Assembly: GCF_001426865.1 (NCBI RefSeq)
Contig: NZ_LMFO01000005.1
Coordinates: forward strand, 62,001 to 126,000
Direction: 5' to 3'
From: Paenibacillus sp. Root52
GTDB taxonomy: Bacteria; Bacillota; Bacilli; Paenibacillales; Paenibacillaceae
DNA: 64,000 nt
Shown here: piece after piece, positions 17,367-25,656 of the stretch
How the letters are laid out: each line of letters opens with the position of its first letter
How positions within the stretch are numbered: the first letter of the stretch is position 1
Program-made: the position numbers and the translations under genes
The notes under the pieces: model-generated
Seen by the model: the letters and a program-made list of their open reading frames with translations, nothing else
Told to the model about the DNA's origin: nothing
Database searches by the model: none

Positions 17367-17472
17367 AACGTTGATTGTTGGCTCTCGATACCCCGCCTTA
17401 TGACAAAAGTGGTCAGCCCACATGTAGAGTACGAGAAACAGACATGAGAGAAGGAAAGAAATAAAGTAAAGT

Positions 17473-17523
17473 AAAGGGTTCCTGCCAGACTGTAAATACA
17501 GCGTTGGCGAGAACCCTTTTGTT
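17473..17523 (+). terminator. Terminator after the editing-protein gene
   Basis: Stem AAAGGGTTC / GAACCCTTT (17473-17481, 17511-17519) with an inner TGCC/GGC pairing and TTTTG after it. Confidence 0.8.
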
Positions 17524-17550
17524 GTGGTTAGACTAACCAGCACAGATCTA

Positions 17551-17706
17551 GGGATTCTAACGAATCCATTAGACGCTATTCGGGAATATTGTGCTCATTC
17601 GAAATTCTAACGAATCTCAGACGCTTTATTTTACATAATGAACACCGTTCTGAAGGATAATCGACCCAGTATTTGTAAATAACGGCGCTCAGATTCGTTA
17701 GATTGG
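17551..17706. repeat. Three copies of a TCTAACGAATCT repeat
   Basis: Copies at about 17552-17580 (+), 17602-17640 (+) and 17670-17706 (-) share TCTAACGAATC followed by an AGACGC/GAGCGC stretch and TTATTT. The first two start 50 bp apart; the third is inverted. The rest of the 17524-17846 gap shows no gene. Confidence 0.65.
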
Positions 17707-17846
17707 GAAATCGACGGTAATTGTGAATATAAGAATTGTCAGGTGCGTTAAAGCAAGGACAGACGGATTTAGACGCTCAGGCAGCGATATCTAAGTCCAA
17801 GCACGTAACCAGCCCGCTCGCTCGCATCATACCATTTGCACTTTCT

Positions 17847-19121
17847 TTACTCCTCGCTACCGTTCTCATCTGCCCAACGCTTCAGCAGTTGATCTGAAGG
17901 AAGCAAGAAGGTCAGTATTCCGAGTAATGGCAAGAAGCTACACACCTGCATCACAGGTGATACGCCGAACACATCAATCCAGTTGCCCAGTACGAGCGCA
18001 CCTAGACCGCCCATACCAAAGGCTAGACCAGTGATCAGACCAGAGACGGTACCGATTTTACCTGGGATCAGCATCTGTGCGTACACTACAGTAACCGAGA
18101 AACTCGATAACATGATGAAGCCGATGATGGTTAACAGTACACCCGTCCAGAACAGATTAGCGTATGGTAGTAACAGCGTTAATGGAGCCGCACACGCCAT
18201 AGATAGGAAAATAAGATTGCGTTTGCCGAATCGGTCGGCAAGTGGCCCCCCAAAGAAAGTTCCCAGCGCTCCTGCTGCTAGGAATAGGAAAATGTAAATT
18301 TGTGCGTCAGGTGTTGAAAGGTTGAAGCTTTCTATGAGATTAAAGGTATAGAAACTTCCAATAGCTGCGATATATAGGGAGCGGACAAAAACAAGCAAGA
18401 TCAGAATTGTAATCGCTGCAGCGATTTTCTTACGTAATGCCGGGTTAGGTACTCGGCGTGCTGCCGCTTGTTTTCGTAGATAACTGCCTGATCTCAGCAT
18501 CCGACCGTACCAACGTGCAATGTAGATCTGTACGGCAATACCTGCTGCAGCAATACCTGTAAATCCAATAGCACCGAATAGGCCAAACGGAATGAAGATC
18601 CAACGGGTCAGCAGTGGAGCCAGAGATTGTCCTGCATTGCCTCCAACTTGAAAGATCGATTGTGCGAGACCACGACGTGCGCCGGCGGCCATATGAGATA
18701 CTCTAGAACCTTCGGGATGGAAGGCAGCCGAGCCAAGTCCGACAAAAATAACAGAAATGAGAACGGACATATAGCTGTCAGCAAAGGCTAACAGGAGCAT
18801 CCCTGTAAATGTAAAGCCCATACCGATCGGTAGAATGGAAGGTGTTGGTTTCTTATCGGCAAACCATCCAATGACAGGCTGCATAATGGAAGCGGTGAAA
18901 TTAATGGCGAAGGAGATCCAGCCAATCTGCGTGTAGGTGAGATGCATGGAATCCTTCAGAATCGGGAAGATCGCCGGAATAACCGACTGAATAGAATCGT
19001 TGAACAGATGCACCAGACTGATGGCAATTAATATCCGGTATACGGTGCGTTGAGCATCCAATCCGGAAGGTGCCTGAGATCGAGCTGTTGCGTCTTTGGG
19101 TAAAGAGGTTTGCATGGACAT
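17847..19121 (-). CDS. MFS efflux transporter, fosmidomycin-resistance (Fsr) type
   Basis: The protein has about 424 residues and 12 transmembrane segments. The N-terminal signature LVHLFNDSIQSVIPAIFPIL and the following YTQIGWI are characteristic of Fsr-like pumps; GWFADKKPTP carries the loop 2-3 MFS motif and AFHPEGSR is another family mark. A basic, arginine-rich loop lies between the two halves (about 205-225). Substrate is unknown. The ATG at 19121 is best placed for AAAGGAG; ATG 19127 is only 3 nt from it. Confidence 0.85.
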   Translation of the reverse strand: MSMQTSLPKDATARSQAPSGLDAQRTVYRILIAISLVHLFNDSIQSVIPAIFPILKDSMHLTYTQIGWISFAINFTASIMQPVIGWFADKKPTPSILPIGMGFTFTGMLLLAFADSYMSVLISVIFVGLGSAAFHPEGSRVSHMAAGARRGLAQSIFQVGGNAGQSLAPLLTRWIFIPFGLFGAIGFTGIAAAGIAVQIYIARWYGRMLRSGSYLRKQAAARRVPNPALRKKIAAAITILILLVFVRSLYIAAIGSFYTFNLIESFNLSTPDAQIYIFLFLAAGALGTFFGGPLADRFGKRNLIFLSMACAAPLTLLLPYANLFWTGVLLTIIGFIMLSSFSVTVVYAQMLIPGKIGTVSGLITGLAFGMGGLGALVLGNWIDVFGVSPVMQVCSFLPLLGILTFLLPSDQLLKRWADENGSEE

Positions 19122-19127
19122 GTTCAT

Positions 19128-19522
19128 GTTCTCCTTTGGTCGCGGTCACGAGGGATCAGCGCCTGTTGATGTAATTTAAGCATATTGTTACATAATAGGA
19201 TAGATTTAATAGGTGGGCAAGGGGAACAAAACAAATCGATCGTACCGTTTCTAACGTTATATTCGTGAAGAGGATGATGGATTGAAATATGAAATGGATG
19301 CGAAGAATTCATTCTCAAAATGTTGCTTTGCCTTGTGGTGGGGGAAAGATGGTTAATCTGTTATAGGATTACCTAATATAGTGGGCTGCTTTATATATAG
19401 TAGAAAAGTACCCTTTTACCCTATTTACCTTCAAAAAGGTGTTGGCTTCATGTAACGTAAAGTAGTCGAGTGTAACGCTGATCCAACGGCACTATTCCAA
19501 AATGCTGGGAGGATGAATCAAT
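19128..19522. other. Divergent intergenic region
   Basis: This 395-bp stretch separates the minus-strand MFS gene from a small plus-strand membrane-protein gene. I see AT-rich promoter-like tracts (TATATATAG near 19395) but no convincing gene or structured RNA. Confidence 0.4.
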
Positions 19523-19726
19523 ATGAAGCAGCTGAGCCCCTATGTTCTTGCCAGGCGAAATGTTGTAATGACTATTATCTATATGGCCGTGGCCACTTTT
19601 TTTGCGATATATGTGGCACCTAAATCTTTGACTTTTGCGATCGTACTTTTTGTTACTTATCAAATGTTTAATGTCTTTATGTTACGGCACTATATTCGGA
19701 AGATGAAAAGTTTGAAGGAGGAATGA
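19523..19726 (+). CDS. Small two-helix membrane protein
   Basis: The 67-residue protein starts after GGGAGGATGAATCAAT. It has two hydrophobic segments (about residues 15-31 and 36-53) and a basic C-terminus (YIRKMKSLKEE), so the C-terminus is probably cytoplasmic. I do not recognise the family. The strong ribosome site and clean topology make it a likely real gene. Confidence 0.6.
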   Translation: MKQLSPYVLARRNVVMTIIYMAVATFFAIYVAPKSLTFAIVLFVTYQMFNVFMLRHYIRKMKSLKEE

Positions 19727-19809
19727 GCTATCCGAATGTGAAGTAACTCCTTGTGCACTCCCATCCTCTACATGTCTCGAAAGTCCCAAAAAAATCCAAA
19801 AAAACTCAA

Positions 19810-19850
19810 AAAAGGCGAGCTCCTCAATCATTGAAGAACTCGCCTTTTGA
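19810..19850. terminator. Bidirectional terminator before queF
   Basis: AAAAGGCGAG / CTCGCCTTTT (19810-19819, 19839-19848) with inner TCAAT/ATTGA. It serves convergent transcription from the small membrane protein gene and queF. Confidence 0.85.
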
Positions 19851-19860
19851 TGTTTTACCA

Positions 19861-20352
19861 TTAACGATTATCAATTGTCTCTGGATACATATCATGGTTC
19901 ATCATACGGTGTTCGGCCATTTGCTCATATTTCGTTCCCGGTTTACCGTAGTTGGTGTACGGGTCGATGGAAATGCCGCCGCGCGGTGTAAATTTACCCC
20001 ATACCTCAATGTATCGCGGATCCATGAGCTTGATCAGATCGTTCATGATGATGTTCACGCAATCCTCGTGGAAACCTCCATGGTTGCGGAAGCTGAACAG
20101 ATACAGCTTGAGGGATTTGCTCTCGACCATTTTTATATCAGGAATGTAGCTGATATAGATTGTCGCAAAATCCGGTTGACCCGTGATAGGACACAGGCTA
20201 GTGAACTCCGGGCAGTTGAATTTAACAAAATAATCGCGGTACGGATGCTTGTTATCGAAGTTTTCCAGAATTCCTGGATCGTATTCAAATGTATATTTTA
20301 CGTTCTGGTTACCCAGTAGCGTGATATCTTGCATTTCATCAGGTTGTCTCAT
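19861..20352 (-). CDS. queF: NADPH-dependent 7-cyano-7-deazaguanine reductase
   Basis: The 163-residue protein reduces preQ0 to preQ1, the last free-base step toward queuosine in tRNA. The nucleophile Cys54 and Asp61 are in [11 protein letters not shown]. The QueF motif with Glu77 is in [10 protein letters not shown], and HGGFHED follows. The length fits the unimodular QueF. It is downstream of queE by 151 bp and probably belongs to the queC-D-E-F unit. Confidence 0.95.
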   Translation of the reverse strand: MRQPDEMQDITLLGNQNVKYTFEYDPGILENFDNKHPYRDYFVKFNCPEFTSLCPITGQPDFATIYISYIPDIKMVESKSLKLYLFSFRNHGGFHEDCVNIIMNDLIKLMDPRYIEVWGKFTPRGGISIDPYTNYGKPGTKYEQMAEHRMMNHDMYPETIDNR

Positions 20353-20503
20353 CGGTTTATAACGCTCCTTATTTCCGTCAAAGCCCGTAGCCTCGCGGTA
20401 TATCTTAACAGACGAATCTCGCTGTACAACTCCGTTTATATAGAATGATTACGACGGAGTCCGTTATTACATCATGCCGCCCATTCCACCCATAGCATCC
20501 ATC

Positions 20504-21253
20504 TTAAACGCCGCGTTTGTTCCCCCACACCAATGTATGAAGCTGAGGAAGCACACGGACGTTATTCAGATCATCGGAGGCACTGACTTGGTCAATCAGC
20601 CACTCATAACGAGTGAGCAGGGAAGCCGCAAGGTCAGGTGTATCCATCGATGTCACATTCGGATTACCTGTCTGCAAAAATAAATCGGTTCCCGGATAAC
20701 GTGCATGCACACGCTGGGCATAGTTCAGGTCTGTCTCGTCGAAAATGACGATTTTTAGACTATGACTTCGTTCTGGAGAACCTGCGGCAAGCCTCGCGAT
20801 CACATCATCCAGCACGTTCCAATCTGTATCCATGCCGGAGCTTGGAGGCTTAGGCGAGACGGTGACTTCGTCGATGTCTGCCAGCCATGGCTGCCAGCGA
20901 GATCCTTGCGTTTCTACGGCTGTGCGGATGTCATGCTCACGCAATAGCTTAACTAAGCCATCCAGCGAAGCGAGCAGAGCTGGATTACCACCAGAGATGG
21001 TGACATGGGAGAAGCGTGATCCGCCAACGTGGCGCAATTCCTCCCATACCTGCTCAGGTGTCATTTTCTGAATCTGATCTTTGCCGGTGCCGTCCCAGGT
21101 GAAAGCAGAGTCACACCATGAGCAACGGTAATCACAGCCAGCGGTGCGGACAAACATCGTTTTCTGCCCGATGACCATACCCTCCCCCTGAACGGTAGGG
21201 CCGAATATTTCCATGACGGGAATGCGCATAGCTTGACTGGGACTGCTACTCAT
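20504..21253 (-). CDS. queE: 7-carboxy-7-deazaguanine synthase (radical SAM)
   Basis: The 249-residue enzyme has the C-x3-C-x2-C iron-sulfur motif at C40, C44, C47 (CDYRCSWC). The start IFGPTVQGEGMVIGQKTMFVR matches QueE as split motifs (IFGPTVQGEG, KTMFVR). HVTISGGNPAL is the SAM-binding GGxP-like loop. It converts carboxy-tetrahydropterin to carboxy-deazaguanine and overlaps the end of queD by 8 bp. Confidence 0.95.
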   Translation of the reverse strand: MSSSPSQAMRIPVMEIFGPTVQGEGMVIGQKTMFVRTAGCDYRCSWCDSAFTWDGTGKDQIQKMTPEQVWEELRHVGGSRFSHVTISGGNPALLASLDGLVKLLREHDIRTAVETQGSRWQPWLADIDEVTVSPKPPSSGMDTDWNVLDDVIARLAAGSPERSHSLKIVIFDETDLNYAQRVHARYPGTDLFLQTGNPNVTSMDTPDLAASLLTRYEWLIDQVSASDDLNNVRVLPQLHTLVWGNKRGV

Positions 21254-21737
21254 CGATCATCCACTCCCGTCTCGCTTCGGCATAACTGGTTGGTGTCTCA
21301 TAGAGTCGTACAAACTCCGTACGTCCGCCTTCAGTGAGTGCCGCATATGGCTCCGTCTGAAGCGCTTGTTCCATCTGTTCGAACAGCCATACGACCATAT
21401 TTTCCGCCGTTGTGTTCATCAGAGGCAGTGTTTCATTAAGGTACTGGTGATCCAGATAACCTTCGATTTGTGTTTTCCATATATCTTTAATATGTCCAAA
21501 ATCAACCGTCAGCCCGGTTTCACCCGGATAACCGCTGATGCCGAAAATAACTTTATACGTATGACCGTGCAGGTTTTTGCACTTACCTTCATAGCAATGC
21601 AGATGATGTGCCGCGTCAAAAGTAAACTCTTTGCTGACCAGTACACGTTTGCGATGATATCTTAGCTGTGTAGGCAGAATATCCTCGTCAATCCGTTGCA
21701 ACCGCTCAACAATACGGAATGTTCCAGGCTCTCTCAT
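21246..21737 (-). CDS. queD: 6-carboxytetrahydropterin synthase
   Basis: The 163-residue PTPS-family enzyme has zinc ligands in FDAAHHLHC and LHGHTYKV, and catalytic Cys53 in GKCKNLHGH. The N-terminus is about 35 residues longer than minimal QueD proteins. It overlaps queC by an ATGA junction and queE by 8 bp, so the three are translated as a coupled operon. Confidence 0.95.
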   Translation of the reverse strand: MREPGTFRIVERLQRIDEDILPTQLRYHRKRVLVSKEFTFDAAHHLHCYEGKCKNLHGHTYKVIFGISGYPGETGLTVDFGHIKDIWKTQIEGYLDHQYLNETLPLMNTTAENMVVWLFEQMEQALQTEPYAALTEGGRTEFVRLYETPTSYAEARREWMIDE

Positions 21738-22417
21738 CGCACATCCACTCCCGTGTGACCTATTGCTGTGCGTTGCTCCACGTACTGATCCAATCCAGCT
21801 TTGCGCAATTTACATGCAGGGCATTCTCCACAACCATCCCCAATCACACCGTTATAACAAGTGAGTGTACGCTCGCGTACATATTCAAAAGCACCCAGAT
21901 CATCTGCCATTTTCCAAGTCTGGGCTTTGTCCAGCCACATCAAGGGCGTGTGAATTACGAACGGATAATCCATCGACAGATTAAGAGTGACATTCATTGA
22001 TTTAACAAATGAGTCGCGGCAATCCGGATATCCACTAAAATCGGTTTCACATACACCTGTGACGAGATGACGTGCCCCTTTTTGTTTGGCAAGAATAGCG
22101 GCGAAGCTAAGGAACAGTAGGTTACGTCCATCCACAAAAGTGCTGGGCAGTTCGCCTTCATTATGTGTAATTTCTACATCGTTACGAGTTAATGCGTTAG
22201 GGGCAAGCTGGTTGAGCAGGCTCATATCTAGCACAGTCTGCTGCACACCGAGATCCTTAGCAATAGCAGAGGCACATTCAATCTCCAGCTTATGGCGCTG
22301 TCCATAATCAAACGTAACCACCTCAACCTCAGCAAATTGCTGTTTGGCCCAGAATAAACAAGTTGTACTGTCCTGACCGCCGCTGAAAACAACGACTGCT
22401 TTTTCTTCGTTCAACAT
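21734..22417 (-). CDS. queC: 7-cyano-7-deazaguanine synthase
   Basis: The 227-residue ATP-dependent enzyme has the PP-loop SGGQDS at residues 12-17. The C-terminal zinc site is visible in [17 protein letters not shown], with a further cysteine in LTCYNG. It makes preQ0 from carboxy-deazaguanine and ammonia. ATG 22417 is preferred because GGAGAGG precedes it; an upstream in-frame ATG (22456) has no site. It is the first gene of the operon and has a roughly 340-nt structured leader. Confidence 0.95.
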   Translation of the reverse strand: MLNEEKAVVVFSGGQDSTTCLFWAKQQFAEVEVVTFDYGQRHKLEIECASAIAKDLGVQQTVLDMSLLNQLAPNALTRNDVEITHNEGELPSTFVDGRNLLFLSFAAILAKQKGARHLVTGVCETDFSGYPDCRDSFVKSMNVTLNLSMDYPFVIHTPLMWLDKAQTWKMADDLGAFEYVRERTLTCYNGVIGDGCGECPACKLRKAGLDQYVEQRTAIGHTGVDVR

Positions 22418-22760
22418 AAAAAAACCTCTCCATCTTCTTAAGATCACGCCATGCATTTAGGCATAGGGTGTCGGAAGAACAGAGAAGTCCATGAACTAAC
22501 ATCCATCAAAAAACACACCTTCTTGCAAATCGCTTCAAAAAAGCGGATTTCCAATCCAGTGTCCTTAGTTTTTTACGTACATGCTGTTTGTGTTATTAAC
22601 ACAAAAGTAATGAACTGCTGTACAACAGGTGCATAACACGGTGTCCACAAGATCAATTCAATGTACGCAAGACTGTGCTGACCCGTTGGATCAAGTCTTG
22701 TAGAGGGAGTTCGCGAACCTCTCCCATGCCAGGCGGCATGGATTTTCTTCTTCAAATGTC
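22418..22760 (-). ncRNA. Structured queC leader, preQ1-I-like aptamer with insertion (candidate riboswitch)
   Basis: Read on the minus strand from an extended -10 (TGTTATAAT at 22775-22767), the leader contains the hairpin CATGCC/GGCATG. Next is a preQ1-I-like P1 element, AGAGGTTC to CCCTCTA (22722-22701). Then come helix CAAGACT/AGTCTTG (22700-22668) and helix CGTACAT/ATGTACG (22667-22576), which encloses TTTGTGTT/AACACAAA. Last is TAAAAAACTAAGG (22575-22563), the A-rich tail of preQ1-I. The parts abut with no spacer. A later AAATCCGCTT/AAGCGATTT hairpin (22550-22527) competes with GGATT/AATCC. The usual P2 pairing is not obvious, so aptamer function is inferred. Confidence 0.5.
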
Positions 22761-22848
22761 TGATCCATTATAACACGAAACCGCCTGGTGGCTACCTCAC
22801 TTCAATAAAGTGGCATAAGTCCCCAGACGGCTTGGTCGTGAAATTTCA

Positions 22849-23553
22849 TTATTTAATTAAAACGTTCCCGAAGGGAATCACTTCTTTCAAGATTCGCTTG
22901 AACAGACCTTCATCGTTCACATCCCGTTCCAGTCTGCTATTCTCACGTCCTGCTTGAAATAGAACCGAGCCGTGTCCAGTCATCTTCCAATGATAGTTCA
23001 TATGCTGGCTCGCCAGATGGTTCCCATATACGGTGAGTTCCAAGTGTGCATTCTCAGGGTAAGCGATAATGCTGCCCGCATCGACATAGAGCGGAGCGGT
23101 GGGATGTAGCTCCTGTTGGCATACCTGGCCTTGAGTTAACAATCCGATCTTGCCTTTTCCCGAAAACTTCATTTTGACCGCATCTTGGGTGATGAGCATA
23201 TTTTTGATTTTCTGAATTTTGGTATGCATGGTGACGCCATCGGAGTAAAAAAAGAGATGTCGGAAATCGTATAACAGATCACTCTCTTCATCCAGCTCGA
23301 CCTCTTTCATCGTAAAGCCGGGAGGGAGTGCGGCTACAAACTGGCAGGGACCAGAGATTTCCGATTTAATCAGTTTCTTTTTGCGGACAATGCCTGAAAT
23401 GTTCATAAACTTATCATTACGGCTATTGCTAGAGCCTCGAAATGCAACAATCTGCTGTGGATGCAAAATATGAAGCCGGTCGTTCTGAACAAGCGAGAAT
23501 GTAACGACTTGTCCAGCGCCACCAGCTTCAACGGTATTGAGGTGTATGTGCAT
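22849..23553 (-). CDS. AIM24-family protein
   Basis: The 234-residue, beta-rich soluble protein resembles the AIM24/TspO-associated double-beta-helix family (GKGKIGLLTQGQV, TAPLYVDAGSIIAYPENAHLEL in pieces, and MTGHGSVLFQAG). The family is common in Firmicutes without a settled role. AGGAGCAGCCGC precedes the ATG. A coiled-coil membrane protein gene lies 21 bp upstream, so they are probably co-transcribed. Its 3' end forms an imperfect stem (GCCGTCTGG with CCAGGCGG, about 22781-22825). Confidence 0.72.
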   Translation of the reverse strand: MHIHLNTVEAGGAGQVVTFSLVQNDRLHILHPQQIVAFRGSSNSRNDKFMNISGIVRKKKLIKSEISGPCQFVAALPPGFTMKEVELDEESDLLYDFRHLFFYSDGVTMHTKIQKIKNMLITQDAVKMKFSGKGKIGLLTQGQVCQQELHPTAPLYVDAGSIIAYPENAHLELTVYGNHLASQHMNYHWKMTGHGSVLFQAGRENSRLERDVNDEGLFKRILKEVIPFGNVLIK

Positions 23554-23574
23554 GCGGCTGCTCCTGTTCTCGTT

Positions 23575-24030
23575 TTAGATTCGGCCTGAGCGACGACGCA
23601 TTCCCAAACGCATAAGGCGAATCAAAATAAAGTAACCCAATATAAGAGCAACGATTGTAATAATCATCGTCTGAATTCGTTTGGCGGTAGTGTTTTTGGC
23701 ATTTTGATCGTCTTGCAATTGGCTGACCATTTCAGTCAGTTTTTGATTTTGTGCGATTAACTGATCATTCTGAGCTTTGAAGGCTTCGACGTTCGCCTGG
23801 GCTTGTCCCAACTGGGCGGAAGTTTCATTGAGCTTGTTTAACGTCTCTTGATAACTTTGCTGTAGGGCATTCACTTCTCCTGGAAGTTCAGCTACCCGTT
23901 CCCATCCGCTGTATATATCTGAAAATATATTGGCATTTGCTGCATGTACTGTAGAAGTTAACGAGGCAGTAAACAAAATGCATGTGGTGAATAACACCCG
24001 AATTAGAGCATGATGAATCGATTTTGGCAT
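23575..24030 (-). CDS. Secreted coiled-coil protein with C-terminal membrane anchor
   Basis: The 151-residue protein has an N-terminal signal peptide ending near SLTSTVHA. A long alternating helical, Q/N/E-rich coiled coil (about 45-115: LNKLNETSAQLGQAQANVEA and following) comes next, then one transmembrane helix (IITIVALILGYFILI) and a basic tail RRRSGRI. I do not recognise a family. The topology suggests an extracytoplasmic coiled coil anchored at its C-terminus. Confidence 0.6.
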   Translation of the reverse strand: MPKSIHHALIRVLFTTCILFTASLTSTVHAANANIFSDIYSGWERVAELPGEVNALQQSYQETLNKLNETSAQLGQAQANVEAFKAQNDQLIAQNQKLTEMVSQLQDDQNAKNTTAKRIQTMIITIVALILGYFILIRLMRLGMRRRSGRI

Positions 24031-24348
24031 TCATGACACCTTCTTTCGATGTGGTAGATTCGTCAGACGATTTATGTCTTTATTTGTTTCATTAAATGAA
24101 AACATGGCTCTTACATTATACGTCAAAAGTAGCGCAATGGGTTCAGGGTATCCACATTTTTTGCAAGTAATATTTAGTTTCGTTCACAAAGTGTCAGGGT
24201 AATAGAACGATAAGGAAGCACACGAACAGGTCTGACTTATAAATATTACCCCAGTTCAGGGAGCTTACTCTTCACAAAGACGAAAATATAATGAAAATAA
24301 TATATCCGATTTCGGAAGAAGATCGTATACAAAAAGGAGTAGAAAAAT
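24031..24348. other. Divergent intergenic region
   Basis: This 318-bp gap lies between the minus-strand coiled-coil gene and a small plus-strand gene. It is AT-rich. Apart from the AAGGAG site serving 24349, I see no clear structure. Confidence 0.35.
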
Positions 24349-24516
24349 ATGCATACTACAGAACGTGGAGCACCAACCAAAACAATTATGATTACAGTCA
24401 ATGGTGAGCCTATTGGACGCAAACTAATTATTGATAGTGTGACGTACGCGCCGATTGCCGAAACGGAATGGAATGAATCAATACCTCAAATTTTAAATAA
24501 TTCATCGGCAATGTGA
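24349..24516 (+). CDS. Small protein resembling a single stalk-domain motif
   Basis: The 55-residue protein has AAGGAG (24333-24338) 10 nt upstream of its ATG and an intrinsic terminator just after it. The central ITVNGEPIGRKLIIDSVTYA resembles one beta-hairpin of the stalk (copper amine oxidase N-terminal-like) domain, but no signal peptide or second repeat is present. It may be a stand-alone miniature or a remnant. Confidence 0.5.
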   Translation: MHTTERGAPTKTIMITVNGEPIGRKLIIDSVTYAPIAETEWNESIPQILNNSSAM

Positions 24517-24544
24517 GTTAGGTCTTGTCAAAAATAACCCCTTG

Positions 24545-24573
24545 AAAAGCATGGTAATTTGCCAGGCTTTTTT
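24545..24573 (+). terminator. Terminator after the small stalk-like gene
   Basis: Stem AAAAGC-TGG / CCA-GCTTTT followed by TTTTG. Confidence 0.75.
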
Positions 24574-24734
24574 GTCGTTTATTGTCGTAATTAGACGGAT
24601 TTAGAAAGAATAAACCATCTATAATTATTTTTGTGTAAATTTTATATACGAACATATGTTCCGTGACAATATAGTGTCCATTCACCCTGATAACTTAGAA
24701 GATAATACATAAAAATCGGGGGGGAGACGACGTA

Positions 24735-25439
24735 GTGAACTCAGTCTTTGAAGTATGTTATTCGTGGAACAAAGAGGCCATACCGACGGGAGGAGCCGAC
24801 CCCGTGTATATGATGATTGAATGGCGCAACGGTTCCCCTGCCAAAAGACTCAGGAAGTTAGCACCTAAAATTGTGTCTAGAGACTTGGAATTATTGCTCA
24901 AACCGGAATATGGGATCGAGCTTAAGGGCATTTACGGATGCCGCTCCAAAGAGACAGATATCGGTTGGGTGCTACGACTTGGAGATGTCTATAAAGGCGA
25001 GAGTAAACAGATCTTACTCGAATTTGCGATGGGATCCAGATTATCAGGCAAAGCTTCTGTATGTTCAGCCTATTGGAGTACACGCAAACTGAAACAGAGC
25101 CAGCGAGTGTTGCTCCGAAGAGAACAGTTGTACATTCAATATACGAGTCATTTGGGTATGTTGAGGCAACCGGAGGATCCGAAGGTCGAAAAGACCATTA
25201 AGCTTAGTGAGACAGTACCGTTGATTAAACAAGCTCTACGAGCTTATGAAAGAGGGCGTGTACAAGAAGGAAGTAATCTACTGCGACGACATGCGGATGC
25301 CCTGCTGATTGAAGCAGCCCGCAAACAAGATTTGGATTATTATGAAGAGGCCGAAATGGTGGAGAAACTGCGCTATCACTATGGAATTACGTATGCTAAT
25401 CCTTACCAAGTTCGTGGAAAAACGATGTTTGGCGAGTAG
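24735..25439 (+). CDS. Hypothetical protein resembling the C-terminal part of VWA proteins
   Basis: The 234-residue soluble protein begins at GTG with GGGGGGAGACG upstream. The middle (GWVLRLGDVYKGESKQILLEF) resembles the beta domain that follows von Willebrand A domains in Firmicute proteins (LGDxYxGExRxxLLEL). The C-terminal helices (ALRAYERGRVQEGSNLLRRH) also fit. The VWA domain itself is missing. Assignment by eye only. Confidence 0.45.
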   Translation: MNSVFEVCYSWNKEAIPTGGADPVYMMIEWRNGSPAKRLRKLAPKIVSRDLELLLKPEYGIELKGIYGCRSKETDIGWVLRLGDVYKGESKQILLEFAMGSRLSGKASVCSAYWSTRKLKQSQRVLLRREQLYIQYTSHLGMLRQPEDPKVEKTIKLSETVPLIKQALRAYERGRVQEGSNLLRRHADALLIEAARKQDLDYYEEAEMVEKLRYHYGITYANPYQVRGKTMFGE

Positions 25440-25656
25440 GGAGAAAGAACCATTCATAACGTGATACCAATAACTGTTTCTACATAGATTTTAAAGGTGA
25501 AGTTAAGAATTAAGTCGAATTTACTATGAATGTGATAATGGATATTGCAAAAAAACAGAAGTAGTAAATAAGTTCAATCATGCAATGTCCATCATCATAA
25601 AAATGGATGGAGTTGTCACAAATTTATTGAAACAACATCGTGGAGGATCCGGCAAA

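Noticed and set aside
19753..20319. Plus-strand open frame of 188 codons
   Set aside because: Antisense to queF and crosses the bidirectional terminator at 19810-19850.
22573..22755. 60-codon minus-strand frame in the queC leader
   Set aside because: It coincides with the structured leader elements and lacks a ribosome site; the pairing pattern explains the sequence better.
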